Notes: generated by a model not told the origin, from the letters alone. A DNA stretch of 64,000 bases from Bradyrhizobium jicamae (GCF_018130695.1 NZ_JAFCJX010000032.1:1-64000); one strand, 5' to 3'. Positions 18,474 to 27,311 are shown, numbered from the stretch's first letter. A program made the numbers and translations.

Positions 18474-19139
18474 CTACCTTCCGATCTGGTACGGGCCGCC
18501 CTTCTCCAGCGCCCGGGCGTAGGCCGGGCGTGCGTGGATGCGCTCGAGGAACGCCATGCACTTGGGATGTCCGTCCTCCAGCCCGCCCCGCGCGGATGCG
18601 GCTTCGAGCGGGAAGCTCATCTGGATGTCGGCGCCCGAGAACTCGTTGCCGGCGAACCATTCGCTCTTGCCGAGTTCGCCCTCCCAATAGGCCATGTGCT
18701 GCTTGAGCTGCGGATTGACCAGCGTGGTCAGCGCCGTGTTCGACACCTTCCGCACCAGCGGCCGCAGCAGTGCCGGCGCGCGCTTCGGCATCAGCGTGAA
18801 CAGCAGCTTCAGCAGCAGCGGCGACATCGCCGAGCCCTCGGCATAATGCAGCCAATAGGTGAAGCGCAGCCGCTCAGGGGTATCAGGCGCGGGGATCAGC
18901 CGGCCGTTGCCGTAAGTGGCGATGATGTAGTCGATGATCGCGCCGGACTCGGCGACCGTATTGCCATTGTCGGTAATCACGGGCGATTTGCCGAGCGGAT
19001 GGATCGCACGCAACTCCTTCGGCGCGCGCATGTCCGGCTGGCGCTGATAGCGCACGATCTCATAGGGCACGCCGAGCTCTTCGAGCAGCCACAGCACGCG
19101 CTGCGAGCGTGAGTTGTTGAGATGATGAACCGTCAGCAT
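18474..19139 (-). CDS. Glutathione S-transferase family protein
   Basis: The 221-residue protein has an N-terminal thioredoxin-like domain with HLNNSRSQRVLWLLEELGVPYE (Ser/Arg at the GSH site) and IHPLGKSPVI with the cis-proline. AESGAIIDYI binds the gamma-glutamyl group. A helical C-terminal domain (about 90-221) follows, with GNEFSGADIQMSFPLE as the N-capping motif. It likely conjugates or reduces hydrophobic electrophiles in the cytosol. The + strand promoter at 18403 would read antisense into its 3' end, which suggests a rearrangement there. It starts at ATG 19139. Confidence 0.9.
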   Translation of the reverse strand: MLTVHHLNNSRSQRVLWLLEELGVPYEIVRYQRQPDMRAPKELRAIHPLGKSPVITDNGNTVAESGAIIDYIIATYGNGRLIPAPDTPERLRFTYWLHYAEGSAMSPLLLKLLFTLMPKRAPALLRPLVRKVSNTALTTLVNPQLKQHMAYWEGELGKSEWFAGNEFSGADIQMSFPLEAASARGGLEDGHPKCMAFLERIHARPAYARALEKGGPYQIGR

Positions 19140-19278
19140 AGGCGTCCCCCGGAATACTCAAGATCAAACATTGGTTGGTGCCAGCCCTGCGCGACAAAGT
19201 CGAGATGAGCATAAGGCGCACCCCCGTGACACGCTCGATTTACCCGGGCAATATGAGAGCCGTCTGGAGACAACAACG

Positions 19279-19884
19279 ATGACTGCAGCCTATGTCGCCT
19301 TCGAGGGCGAGCGCCGCATCGCCGCCGGCGATCTCGGCGAGATCGCGCGCGCGGCCAAGGCGCTGCTCGACAAGCGCAAGGACGCCGCGATCCTGATCTT
19401 CGACGGCAACACCTCCGGTGTCATCGACATCGATTTCCGTGGCTCGATCGACGAAGTGCTGACCCGGCTGCCGAAGCCGGATGTGCCGGCGACGGAGACC
19501 GCCGCGGAACCCGTGGCCATACCGCGCGGACCCGGCCGTCCCAAGCTCGGCGTGGTCGCACGCGAGGTCACGCTGCTGCCGCGGCACTGGGATTGGCTGG
19601 CGCAGCAGAAGGGCGGTGCTTCCGTTGCGATTCGCCGGCTGGTCGACGAAGCCCGCCGCGTCAGCGAGGACAAGGATCGGATCCGCCACGCCCAGGAGGC
19701 GGCCTACCGCTTCATGTCGGCCATGGCCGGCAACCGGCCGCATTTCGAGGAGGCGATCCGCGCGCTGTTTGCGCCCGACAGAGCCCGGTTCGAGAAGTTG
19801 ATCGCGGAATGGCCGGCAGACATTCGCGACCATACCGCTGAACTCGCAGGCCGCGCGTTCCGCGGCGAGGTCACGACCGGTTGA
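19279..19884 (+). CDS. DUF2239 family protein
   Basis: The 201-residue cytosolic protein matches DUF2239: YVAFEGERRIAAGDL at the N-terminus, IFDGNTSGVIDIDFRGS, and the central GRPKLGVVAREVTLLPRHWDWL. A long helical tail follows (EAAYRFMSAMAGNRPHFEEAIRALFA). The R/G/P-K stretch followed by a helix resembles a small DNA-binding arm-plus-helix (ribbon-helix-helix-like), but that is speculation. ATG 19279 has TGGAGA 8 bases before it. Function is unknown. The gene is monocistronic. Confidence 0.85.
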   Translation: MTAAYVAFEGERRIAAGDLGEIARAAKALLDKRKDAAILIFDGNTSGVIDIDFRGSIDEVLTRLPKPDVPATETAAEPVAIPRGPGRPKLGVVAREVTLLPRHWDWLAQQKGGASVAIRRLVDEARRVSEDKDRIRHAQEAAYRFMSAMAGNRPHFEEAIRALFAPDRARFEKLIAEWPADIRDHTAELAGRAFRGEVTTG

Positions 19885-19960
19885 TCCGGCAGGAATCAGC
19901 GGCTAGGGTCACTTGAAATGATAGGGATCATATAAGAGCTATCCAGTCAGGGAGACCGCC

Positions 19961-20566
19961 GTGAGCCAAAGCCCAGAATTCCTGTTCGATTTCGGCAGCC
20001 CGAACGCCTTCCTGAGCCACGAGGCGATCCCGGCAATCGAGCAGCGCACCGGCGTGAAATTCACCTATGTGCCGATCCTGCTCGGCGGCATCTTCAAGGC
20101 CACCAACAACAGATCGCCGGCCGAGACGCTCGCCGGCATCAAGAACAAGCCGGAGTTCCAGAAGATCGAGACCGAGCGCTTCGTCAAGCGCTTCAAGGTG
20201 AAGCCCTACACCTGGAATCCGTTCTTCCCGGTTAACACGCTGAACCTGATGCGCGCAGCCGTCGCGGCCCAGCTCGAAGGCGTGTTCGAAAAATACGTCG
20301 AAGCCGCTTTCCACCACATGTGGGTCGAGCCGAAGAAGATGGACGATCCTGAGATCGCCGGCAAAGCCCTCGCCGCCTCCGGCCTCGACGCGGCAAAACT
20401 GCTCGCGCGGGCGCAGGATGCGGACGTGAAGGCCAGGCTGATCGAGAACACGCAGTCCGCCGTCGCGCGCGGCGCGTTCGGCTCGCCGACCTTCTTCGTT
20501 GGAAGCGAGATTTTCTTCGGCAAGGAGCAGCTGCGCGAAGTCGAGGAAATGGTGTCGGGGAAATGA
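19961..20566 (+). CDS. 2-hydroxychromene-2-carboxylate isomerase / DsbA-like (kappa GST)
   Basis: The 201-residue protein belongs to the HCCA isomerase/kappa-GST branch of the thioredoxin fold. FDFGSPNAFL places Ser at the GSH-activating position, FPVNTLNLMRAAVAA is the conserved second block, and SAVARGAFGSPTFFVG holds the cis-Pro loop. Homologues isomerise naphthalene catabolites, but many are general GSH-dependent enzymes. GTG 19961 is preceded by GGGAGA. Its stop codon overlaps the next gene by 4 bp (ATGA), so the two are translationally coupled and probably share a pathway. Confidence 0.88.
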   Translation: MSQSPEFLFDFGSPNAFLSHEAIPAIEQRTGVKFTYVPILLGGIFKATNNRSPAETLAGIKNKPEFQKIETERFVKRFKVKPYTWNPFFPVNTLNLMRAAVAAQLEGVFEKYVEAAFHHMWVEPKKMDDPEIAGKALAASGLDAAKLLARAQDADVKARLIENTQSAVARGAFGSPTFFVGSEIFFGKEQLREVEEMVSGK

Positions 20567-21306
20567 CCATGCAAAGACGAAACGCCACCTGCGCCGTGGT
20601 CGGCGCCGGCGACTACATCGGGGCCGAGATCGCCAAGAAATTCGCCGCCGAGGGTTTCACCGTGTTCGCCGGCCGCCGCAACGGCGAGAAGCTGGAGCCG
20701 CTGGTGAAGGAGGTCGAGGCCGCGGGAGGTGCGATCTTCGGCCGCTCGCTCGATGCGCGCAAAGAAGAGGAGGTGATCTCCTTCCTCAACGACGCCGACA
20801 AGCATGCGCCGCTCGAGGTTTGCATCTTCAATGTCGGCGCCAACGTCAATTTCCCGATTCTTGAGACGACCGATCGCGTGTTCCGGAAGGTCTGGGAGAT
20901 GGCCTGCTGGGGCGGCTTCCTCACCGGGCGCGAGGCGGCGCGGCTGATGGTGCCGCGCGGCGGCGGCCACATCTTCTTCACCGGCGCCACCGCATCGCTG
21001 CGCGGCGGCAGCGGCTTTGCGGCCTTTGCCAGCGCCAAGTTCGGCCTGCGCGGCGTGGCGCAGGCGATGGCGCGCGAGTTGGGTCCGAAGAACATCCATG
21101 TCGCGCATCTCATCATCGATTCCGGGGTCGACACCGCCTGGGTGCGCGAACGCCGCGAGCAGATGTGGGGCAAGGAGGCGCTCGACAATCCGGATCTGCT
21201 GATGCCGCCGGCGTCCGTCGCGGACGCCTATTGGCAGCTCTACCGGCAGCCGAAGAGCGCCTGGACGTTCGAGATGGAGATTCGCCCGTTCGGAGAGAAA
21301 TGGTGA
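20563..21306 (+). CDS. SDR family protein with Phe at the catalytic Tyr position
   Basis: This 247-residue Rossmann-fold SDR is coupled to the isomerase gene by an ATGA overlap. The dinucleotide site reads GAGDYIGAEIAKKF and FAGRRNGEKL; FNVGANVNFP replaces NNAG. The active site reads FTGATASLRGGSGF then FASAK where YxxxK is expected, so the catalytic Tyr is Phe. Such proteins may have another activity or be inactive homologues. ATG 20563 or ATG 20569 is the start. An inverted repeat follows directly after the stop. Confidence 0.85.
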   Translation: MTMQRRNATCAVVGAGDYIGAEIAKKFAAEGFTVFAGRRNGEKLEPLVKEVEAAGGAIFGRSLDARKEEEVISFLNDADKHAPLEVCIFNVGANVNFPILETTDRVFRKVWEMACWGGFLTGREAARLMVPRGGGHIFFTGATASLRGGSGFAAFASAKFGLRGVAQAMARELGPKNIHVAHLIIDSGVDTAWVRERREQMWGKEALDNPDLLMPPASVADAYWQLYRQPKSAWTFEMEIRPFGEKW

Positions 21307-21307
21307 G

Positions 21308-21379
21308 TCGGCGAATAGCGAGTCGAGAGTAGCGAATGGCGCGCTGACGTCCTACTATTCGCTACTCCCTATTCGCCAG
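21308..21379. repeat. Inverted repeat, ggcgaatag / ctattcgcc
   Basis: GGCGAATAGCGAG and GAGTAGCGAAT on the left are mirrored by ATTCGCTACTCCCTATTCGCC on the right. It is an imperfect stem between the SDR and PanE-like genes and probably one more dispersed repeat family. Confidence 0.6.
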
Positions 21380-21414
21380 TCGCGATCCGAAACAACAACA
21401 AAAGGAATGAAACT

Positions 21415-22332
21415 ATGCGCGTTCTCGTGGTCGGCGCCGGTGCGATCGGCGGTTACTTCGGCGGCCGGATGCTGCAGGCCGGACGCGACGTCACCTTCCT
21501 GGTCCGCCCGAAACGCGCCTCCGAGCTCGCCTCCGCCGGCCTCGTGATCAAGAGCCCGAACGGCGATGTCACGCTGAAGAACCCGCCGACGGTGCAGGCG
21601 GACAAGATCGCCGACAAGTTCGATGTCGTGCTGCTGAGCTGCAAGGCCTTCGATCTGGAGGATGCGATCAAGTCCTTCGCGCCCGCCGTCGGCGACAAGA
21701 CCGCGATCATCCCCGTGCTCAACGGCATGCTGCATTTGGGCGTGCTCGATCAGAAGTTCGGCGCGCCGCGCGTGCTCGGCGGGCTCTGCGCGATCGCCGC
21801 GACATTGAACGAGGCGCGCGAGGTGGTGCAGCTCGCGCCGATGCAGTCGCTGAATTTCGGCGAGCGCGCCGGCGGCATGTCGGACCGCGTGCGTGCGATC
21901 GCGGACACCTTCTCCGTGATCAATGGCGCCGCCGCCAGCGAGCACATCATGCAGGACATGTGGGAGAAGTGGGTGTTTTTGGCCTCGCTCGCCGCATCGA
22001 CCTCGCTGATGCGCACCTCGGTCGGCAACATCCTCGCCGCGCTCGGCGGACGCGATTTCCTGCTCGGCATCCTCGACGAATGCAGCGCGATCGCGGCCGA
22101 TGCCGGCCACAAGCCGGGCGGCCCGTTCTTCGAGCGCGCGCGCGGCATGCTGACCGCCGAGGGATCGCCGATGACCGCGTCGATGTTCCGCGATATCAAG
22201 GCGGGCGCCCCGGTGGAGGCCGATCACGTGATCGGCGATTTGATCGTGCGCGCCGATGCGGCGAAAATCCCGGTGCCCAAGCTGCGCACGGCGTACACGC
22301 ATCTCAAGGCGTATGAGAAGCAGCGAGCATAG
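21415..22332 (+). CDS. 2-dehydropantoate 2-reductase (PanE/ApbA family)
   Basis: This 305-residue protein has the N-terminal NADP site GAGAIGGYFGGRMLQAG and SCKAFDLEDAI. The helical C-terminal domain has the catalytic Lys in KWVFLASLAASTSLM, and SMFRDIKAGAPVEADHVIGD contains the substrate-binding Glu. PanE makes pantoate for CoA, but this family has several paralogues per rhizobial genome that act on other 2-keto acids. There is no pantothenate gene nearby, so I leave the symbol blank. The start is ATG 21415. A dispersed repeat follows. Confidence 0.87.
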   Translation: MRVLVVGAGAIGGYFGGRMLQAGRDVTFLVRPKRASELASAGLVIKSPNGDVTLKNPPTVQADKIADKFDVVLLSCKAFDLEDAIKSFAPAVGDKTAIIPVLNGMLHLGVLDQKFGAPRVLGGLCAIAATLNEAREVVQLAPMQSLNFGERAGGMSDRVRAIADTFSVINGAAASEHIMQDMWEKWVFLASLAASTSLMRTSVGNILAALGGRDFLLGILDECSAIAADAGHKPGGPFFERARGMLTAEGSPMTASMFRDIKAGAPVEADHVIGDLIVRADAAKIPVPKLRTAYTHLKAYEKQRA

Positions 22333-22343
22333 ATATTTCTCCG

Positions 22344-22468
22344 CGTCGTCCCGGCGAAGGCCGGGACCCATACGCCGCAGCAGATGTTGCGAACGGGACT
22401 CGTCGTTCCAGCGCGGCAAACGCAATCGACATTTGTGGTTATGGGTCCCGGCCTTCGCCGGGACGACA
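22344..22468. repeat. Dispersed palindromic repeat, cgtcccggcgaaggccggg type
   Basis: CGTCGTCCCGGCGAAGGCCG and CCCATA at the left are mirrored by TATGGGTCCCGGCCTTCGCC at the right. It sits between convergent genes. A related unit with tt/aa substitutions is split by the insertion sequence at 35.2-36.6 kb. Confidence 0.85.
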
Positions 22469-22479
22469 CATTTGTGTGG

Positions 22480-23067
22480 CTACAAATGCGCCAGGTAATG
22501 CGCGAGCGCGGTGATCTCCTCCTCGCTCAACGGATAGGCCACGTCGGCCATCACCGCCTGTGCGCCGCCAGAGCGCACGCCGGATTTGTAATCATGCAGC
22601 GCCTTGACCAGATATTCCTCGCGCTGCCCGGCGAGCCGCGCCACCGCCTTGGTGCCGACATACGTGTCGGTGTGGCATGAGGCACAGCGGCGGCCGGCGG
22701 CGGCCTGCTTGCCCTTGGCGGACAGATCCGGATCGTCGTCCTTCGGCCCCTTGGGCGGCGTCAGCGAGGCAAAGTAGGCGCCGAGATTGCGGATGTCCTC
22801 ATTGTTGAGCTGCTCGACGATCGGTTGCATCTGCTCGTTCTTGCGCGCGCCGGCCCGGAAGAACACCAGCTGCCACTGCACGAATTGATCGAGCTGGCCC
22901 GCCAGCGAGGGGATGTTCTCCATCTGCGAGATGCCGTTCTCGCCATGGCAGCCGACGCACATCTCGGCCTTCTCCTTGCCGGCGGCGATATCGGCAGCGC
23001 GGGTCGGCGCCACCGCAAGCACGAGGGCACCGCCGAGCAGGGCACGCGAACCAAATTGTCTGAGCAT
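22480..23067 (-). CDS. Dihaem cytochrome c (c4-like), periplasmic
   Basis: The 195-residue precursor has a signal peptide (about 1-24, ending PTRAAD). Two haem c domains follow, with CVGCH (about 38) and CASCH (about 131) and distal Met in LSEEEI and NEQM-type regions. It would carry electrons in the periplasm. ATG 23067 opens directly into the signal sequence; the longer frame up to 23223 overlaps a terminator and is not used. It lies 171 bp downstream of the quinoprotein dehydrogenase gene on the same strand and is its likely electron acceptor, although a terminator separates the two. Confidence 0.88.
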   Translation of the reverse strand: MLRQFGSRALLGGALVLAVAPTRAADIAAGKEKAEMCVGCHGENGISQMENIPSLAGQLDQFVQWQLVFFRAGARKNEQMQPIVEQLNNEDIRNLGAYFASLTPPKGPKDDDPDLSAKGKQAAAGRRCASCHTDTYVGTKAVARLAGQREEYLVKALHDYKSGVRSGGAQAVMADVAYPLSEEEITALAHYLAHL

Positions 23068-23180
23068 GGGAAAAGCGCTTTCGCGAGGATTTTTCTTGCG
23101 GCCCGCGCCGCGCGCAGCCCGAGCGATAATTCCGATTGACGCGTGTGAGCTCCAGGCCCGGTGCGAGCGCGCGCCTGCAA

Positions 23181-23222
23181 AAACATGAGGCTGCGGCCGC
23201 CTCATCGGCCACCGCAGCCTCA
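23181..23222 (-). terminator. Intrinsic terminator after the quinoprotein gene
   Basis: On the - strand TGAGGCTGCGG, a 15-nt loop, and CCGCAGCCTCA form a perfect 11-bp stem, followed by TGTTTTTG. It lies just past the stop of the dehydrogenase gene at 23239. Confidence 0.75.
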
Positions 23223-23238
23223 CATTCGTTCTCAGCCG

Positions 23239-24531
23239 CTACTTCTTGCTGTAGCTGATGCGATAGATCGCACCGGCCCAGTCGTCGGCGACGAGGATCG
23301 AGCCATCCTTGTCGAGCAGGATGTCGTTCGGACGGCCGAGATAGCCCTGGTCGCCCTCGATCCAGCCGGAGGCGAAGATCTCCTGCTTGGCATTCTTGCC
23401 ATCGGGTCCGGCGGTGATGCGCACGATGCGGCCACCCTGGTACTTATGCCGGTTCCAGGAGCCGTGCTCGGCAATCAGGATGCTGTTCTTGTACTCGGCC
23501 GGGAATTGGTTGCCGGTATAGAACTTCATGCCGAGCGGAGCCACGTGAGCGCCGAGATTGAACACCGGCGGGGTGAACTCCGAGCACTTGTGGCCCATTG
23601 CGAACTTGTCGTCGGGCAGATTGCCCTGATGACAGTAGGGATAGCCGAAATGCTCGCCGATCTTCGAGATCATGTTGAGCTTGTCGCTCGGCAGATCGTC
23701 GCTGATCCAGTCGCGGGCGTTCTCGGTGAACCAGTACTTGCCGGTGCGGGGATCGATGTCGCCGCCGACCGAGTTGCGCACGCCGAGCGCCCAGATTTCC
23801 GCGTTGCCGGTCTTGGGATCGACTCTGCGGATCTGCGAGACGCTGGTCGGGGGAATGCCGACGTTGAAGGGCGGGCCGAACGGCAGATAGAACCAGCCGT
23901 CCTTGTCGACCGTGATGTATTTCCAACCATGCGCCGCGTAGGACGGCATGTCGTCATACACCACCTTGCCTTGGCCGAGATTGTCGAGATTGGCTTCGGC
24001 GTTGTCGTACTTGATCAGCTTGTCGACCGCGATGACGTAGAGCGCACCGTCCTTGAAGGTCAGGCCGGTCGGCATGTTGAGGCCCTTGAGGATGGTCTTG
24101 ACCTCTTTCTTGCCGTTGTTGTCCTTGATCGCATAGACGTTGCCGAGACCGAAGGAGCCGACGAACAGCGTGCCCTTGTCACCCCATGCCATCTGGCGCG
24201 CGGCGAGCACGTTGGAGGCATAGACCTCGATCTTGAATCCCGGCGGCAGCTTGATCTTCTTCATCATCGCCGCAAGTTCGGCATCGGAGGCACCGGTCGG
24301 CGGTCCCGACGGCGGCGCCAATCCCTTCTGCGCCTCGGTCTCGTCGCCGAGGAACCAGTCGTCCGGCGGATGGGTCCAGAATTCCTTCGTGCCGGATTCA
24401 TATTTCTTCAGCGGACGGTTCTTGTCCGCCTGTTGCGCACTGGCAAAGGTGGTCCCCGCCAGCAGCGCGATCGCCGCGAACGCAAGTATGGATCGATTGG
24501 CAAGCACTGATCGATTGAACATCGATTTCAT
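23239..24531 (-). CDS. Sorbosone dehydrogenase-like quinoprotein (PQQ-dependent sugar dehydrogenase family)
   Basis: The 430-residue secreted protein has a signal peptide (about 1-33, ending FASAQ). A six-bladed beta-propeller follows, of the soluble glucose dehydrogenase/L-sorbosone dehydrogenase type. Blade motifs are LPPGFKIEVYA, WGDKGTLFVGS, GVRNSVGGDIDP, WFTENARDW, ILIAEHGSWNRHKYQGG and GRPNDILLDKDGSILVADDW. The last two contain the expected Ca/PQQ-site residues. It probably oxidises an aldose or aldehyde in the periplasm and hands electrons to the dihaem cytochrome c encoded next. Substrate is unknown, and PQQ use is inferred from family. Confidence 0.87.
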   Translation of the reverse strand: MKSMFNRSVLANRSILAFAAIALLAGTTFASAQQADKNRPLKKYESGTKEFWTHPPDDWFLGDETEAQKGLAPPSGPPTGASDAELAAMMKKIKLPPGFKIEVYASNVLAARQMAWGDKGTLFVGSFGLGNVYAIKDNNGKKEVKTILKGLNMPTGLTFKDGALYVIAVDKLIKYDNAEANLDNLGQGKVVYDDMPSYAAHGWKYITVDKDGWFYLPFGPPFNVGIPPTSVSQIRRVDPKTGNAEIWALGVRNSVGGDIDPRTGKYWFTENARDWISDDLPSDKLNMISKIGEHFGYPYCHQGNLPDDKFAMGHKCSEFTPPVFNLGAHVAPLGMKFYTGNQFPAEYKNSILIAEHGSWNRHKYQGGRIVRITAGPDGKNAKQEIFASGWIEGDQGYLGRPNDILLDKDGSILVADDWAGAIYRISYSKK

Positions 24532-24816
24532 CGCGTCACTCCCCTATGCAAGCCGTTGCAGCTTGCGCCGTTGTTTATTGTTCACGCCCTTGATGAAGAC
24601 GAATTTTGGCGGTCTGTAAGGTGGGTCAGACGGCAAAATGGTAGCACATGATTTGCGGGAGAGAAGCGCGGGCAACATGCTGCGCCGTAGTCAAAACAAG
24701 TTGAAGAGAAAAATTCAGACGCAATGGAAAGTGCGTGCCGCGCTGCAACGCAATAATCAGATGAAGCCAACGGTTTCCGTATTCCGCACTGCTCGCGATC
24801 ATGGTTGGAGCATTGG

Positions 24817-25695
24817 TTGCGCATTTTTGTAACAGGAGGGACTGGCGCAATCGGCTCGGCCGTCGTGCGGGAGCTGATCGCGCGCGGCCACGAGGTCATC
24901 GGCCTGGCGCGGTCGGAGGGAGCCGCATCTCGCATTGCCGCATGCGGCGCAATTCCGATGATGGGCGACATCGCTTTGCCCGAGCTTTGGGCGACCCGGC
25001 TGCCGGCGATCGACGCCGTCATCCATACCGCCTGCGACTTTGCATCCGACATGGGCGCGATCGAGCGCCACTTGCTCGACGTGCTGCTACCAGCGCTTGC
25101 AGCACAACCAAACAAGGTGCGCTTGATCACGACGGGCGGCTGCTGGCTGTTCGGTGCAACCGATGACACCGTGGTCACCGAAGCAACGCCATTCGACCCG
25201 CTCCCGGCATTCGCATGGATGGTGCCGCAGCTGCAGCGCGTGCTGGCGTCGCAGTCCGTGCACGGCATCGTCATCCACCCCGCGATGGTCTACGAGCCGG
25301 CCGGCGGCGTCTTCCGCCGCTTTCTGCACGACGCGAAGGAAGGCCGCGCGATCCGCATCGTTGGCCGCGAGCAGATCCGCTGGCCGCTGGTGCACAGCGA
25401 AGACCTGGCCGCGCTCTACGCTCTGGCGCTCGAGCACGCACCGGCAGGGTCAAGCTATATCGGCGCCGCGATCGAGAGTTACCCGGTCGGCCAAATCGCC
25501 AGTGCATTCGCAAAACGATTTGGCGGACCACAAACGCCGGAGATCGTCTCGACGGACACGATCGCCACCGAACTTGGCGAATGGGCGCGAGGTTACGGTC
25601 GCGATCAACACTTGAGCGGGGCAAAGGCGCGGAGTGAGCTGGGCTGGCGCCCGAGTCATCTCGATCCGGAGCCCGAGATCGCCAACTTGCCCTGA
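24817..25695 (+). CDS. NAD-dependent epimerase/dehydratase-type SDR (extended/atypical)
   Basis: The 292-residue protein starts with the atypical-SDR dinucleotide site FVTGGTGAIGSAVVREL and ARSEGAASRI. It continues with TACDF, LITTGGCWLFGA, VIHPAMVYEPAGGVF and RWPLVHSEDLAALY, the usual C-terminal blocks of epimerase-like SDRs. TTG 24817 is chosen since GGAG lies 6 bases upstream and it opens onto MRIFVTGG. TTG 24805 in frame is the alternative. Substrate is unknown. It is divergent from the quinoprotein gene across about 285 bp and converges on tRNA-Gly. Confidence 0.82.
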   Translation: MRIFVTGGTGAIGSAVVRELIARGHEVIGLARSEGAASRIAACGAIPMMGDIALPELWATRLPAIDAVIHTACDFASDMGAIERHLLDVLLPALAAQPNKVRLITTGGCWLFGATDDTVVTEATPFDPLPAFAWMVPQLQRVLASQSVHGIVIHPAMVYEPAGGVFRRFLHDAKEGRAIRIVGREQIRWPLVHSEDLAALYALALEHAPAGSSYIGAAIESYPVGQIASAFAKRFGGPQTPEIVSTDTIATELGEWARGYGRDQHLSGAKARSELGWRPSHLDPEPEIANLP

Positions 25696-25700
25696 AAAGC

Positions 25701-25725
25701 AAAAAGCCCGCACGAACGGGCGGGC
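25701..25725 (-). terminator. Terminator of tRNA-Gly
   Basis: On the - strand GCCCGC, an 8-nt loop, GCGGGC and then TTTTT. It lies 36 bp past the 3' end of tRNA-Gly and only 10 bp after the stop of the convergent SDR gene, so it may serve both. Confidence 0.8.
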
Positions 25726-25760
25726 CTTCATCATCCTGTCAGCTCGGTCGGCGAGACATC

Positions 25761-25835
<75 letters not shown>

Positions 25836-26282
25836 ATCCGAGATGGCGGCGATCGCTCGCCGGCAACGGCAGACCTATGCCAAAAGCCATCAGCGAATGC
25901 AACACAAGAGCGCGGTCCGGGACCGGCGAAATCGCCCGAATTGCTTAAAAATGATCCCGGAATCGGCCCGAAACGGGGGCGCCGCAATAAATCTTTGCCT
26001 GCCAGCCCCGGAACCGGCCTCGGCTCGCCATCGCCTCATGGCGATTCGAGCCGGGCCCTCGAACCGGGCGTCCAGGTCCGGCCGAGCTGGCGCCGTCAGC
26101 CCAAGACCCCACAGGATGGCTCGCCCGATTCTCCCATGGGAACGTACCTGTCGGCCAACGATTGAAATTTACCGGCGGACCGCCATTTAGCCCCAATGGA
26201 CGGCTGAACCGGCCGATCGGAGCGTGCTAGAACGCCTCCAGATTTTTCCGACCTCTCACGCGCAAGACCAGGCGAGGACATC
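25836..26282. other. Intergenic region, tRNA-Gly / cnoX-like gene
   Basis: This 447-bp gap carries the promoter of tRNA-Gly (leftward) and of the thioredoxin gene (rightward). I see no ORF with coding character, no dispersed repeat of the families noted elsewhere, and no clear operator. Confidence 0.5.
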
Positions 26283-27206
26283 GTGACGATAATGGAGCAA
26301 GGCGGCGCGGCGACGCCGCCGGCAGCGGCCGACCTGATCAAGGAGACGACCACGCAGACGTTCGTGAAGGACGTCATCGAGGAATCGAAGCGTCAGCCGG
26401 TCATGATCGACTTCTGGGCGCCGTGGTGCGGGCCCTGCCGTCAGCTGACGCCGGTCCTCGAAAAGGCCGTCCGCAACGCCAAGGGCAAGGTCAAGCTCGT
26501 CAAGATGAACATCGACGAGCATCCGCAGATTCCGGGCCAGATGGGCATCCAGTCGATCCCGGCCGTGATCGCCTTCGTCGGCGGCCAGCCGGCCGACGGC
26601 TTCATGGGCGCGGTGCCGGAGAGCCAGGTCAACGCCTTCATCGAGAAGATCACCAAGGGCGTCACCGCGCCCGGCGAACCGAACATCGCCGAGATTTTGC
26701 AGGAAGCCGAAGCCGTGCTCGCCGAAGGCGACGCCGCCGGTGCCGCGCAGATCTATGCCGAGGTGCTGGCGTTCGACGCCACCAACATCGCAGCGCTTGC
26801 CGGGCTTGCCAAATGCTACGTCACCTCGGGCGCGATCGAGCAGGCCAAGCAGACGCTCGGCATGGTGCCGGAATCCAAGCGCAACGATGCCGCAGTGAAG
26901 GCGGTGCAGGCCGCGATCGATCTCGCCGAGCAGGCGCAATCGGTCGGCCCGATCGTCGAGCTGGAACAGAAAGTCGCCGCAAACCCGCTCGATCATCAGG
27001 CGAGATTCGATCTCGCCACCGCGCTGAACGCGATGGGCAAGCGCGTCGAGGCGACCGAGCAGCTGCTCGCCATCGTCAAGCGCGACCGCAAGTGGAACGA
27101 CGACGGCGCGCGCAAACAGCTGGTGCAGTTCTTCGAAGCGTGGGGCGGCACCGATGAAGCAACCGTCGAGGGACGCAAGCGGTTGTCGACGATCCTGTTC
27201 TCGTAA
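26283..27206 (+). CDS. CnoX-like thioredoxin-TPR co-chaperone (YbbN family)
   Basis: The 307-residue protein has an N-terminal thioredoxin domain with the redox-active WAPWCGPC (Cys49, Cys52). A C-terminal tandem of TPR-like helices (about 140-300) follows, including AEAVLAEGDAAGAAQIYAEV and ARFDLATALNAMGKR. E. coli YbbN/CnoX has SxxC and guards clients of GroEL and DnaK from over-oxidation. Here the full CxxC suggests true thiol-disulfide activity, as in Caulobacter CnoX. GTG 26283 is the start, with AGGCGAGGA before it. A hairpin overlaps the stop codon. A LON-domain gene follows after 105 bp on the same strand, a usual neighbour in Rhizobiales. Confidence 0.9.
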   Translation: MTIMEQGGAATPPAAADLIKETTTQTFVKDVIEESKRQPVMIDFWAPWCGPCRQLTPVLEKAVRNAKGKVKLVKMNIDEHPQIPGQMGIQSIPAVIAFVGGQPADGFMGAVPESQVNAFIEKITKGVTAPGEPNIAEILQEAEAVLAEGDAAGAAQIYAEVLAFDATNIAALAGLAKCYVTSGAIEQAKQTLGMVPESKRNDAAVKAVQAAIDLAEQAQSVGPIVELEQKVAANPLDHQARFDLATALNAMGKRVEATEQLLAIVKRDRKWNDDGARKQLVQFFEAWGGTDEATVEGRKRLSTILFS

Positions 27207-27240
27207 AGCGCGAAAACATCGCGCTTCGGTTTCATTTTTG
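27206..27240 (+). terminator. Probable terminator after cnoX-like gene
   Basis: AAGCGCGA-AAACA-TCGCGCTT is a perfect 8-bp stem that begins in the stop codon and is followed by CGGTTTCATTTTT. Confidence 0.5.
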
Positions 27241-27288
27241 AGCATGATCTTGTCGGAAAACCGCGACACACTTTTCCGGATCATGCTC
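27240..27288. repeat. Dispersed palindrome, gagcatgatc / gatcatgctc type
   Basis: GAGCATGATCTTGTCGGAAA ... TTTTCCGGATCATGCTC. The same unit recurs at 46333-46383 and, inverted and longer, at 52073-52148. Confidence 0.8.
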
Positions 27289-27311
27289 ATGTAACAGCAC
27301 CGGGGCCGCCA

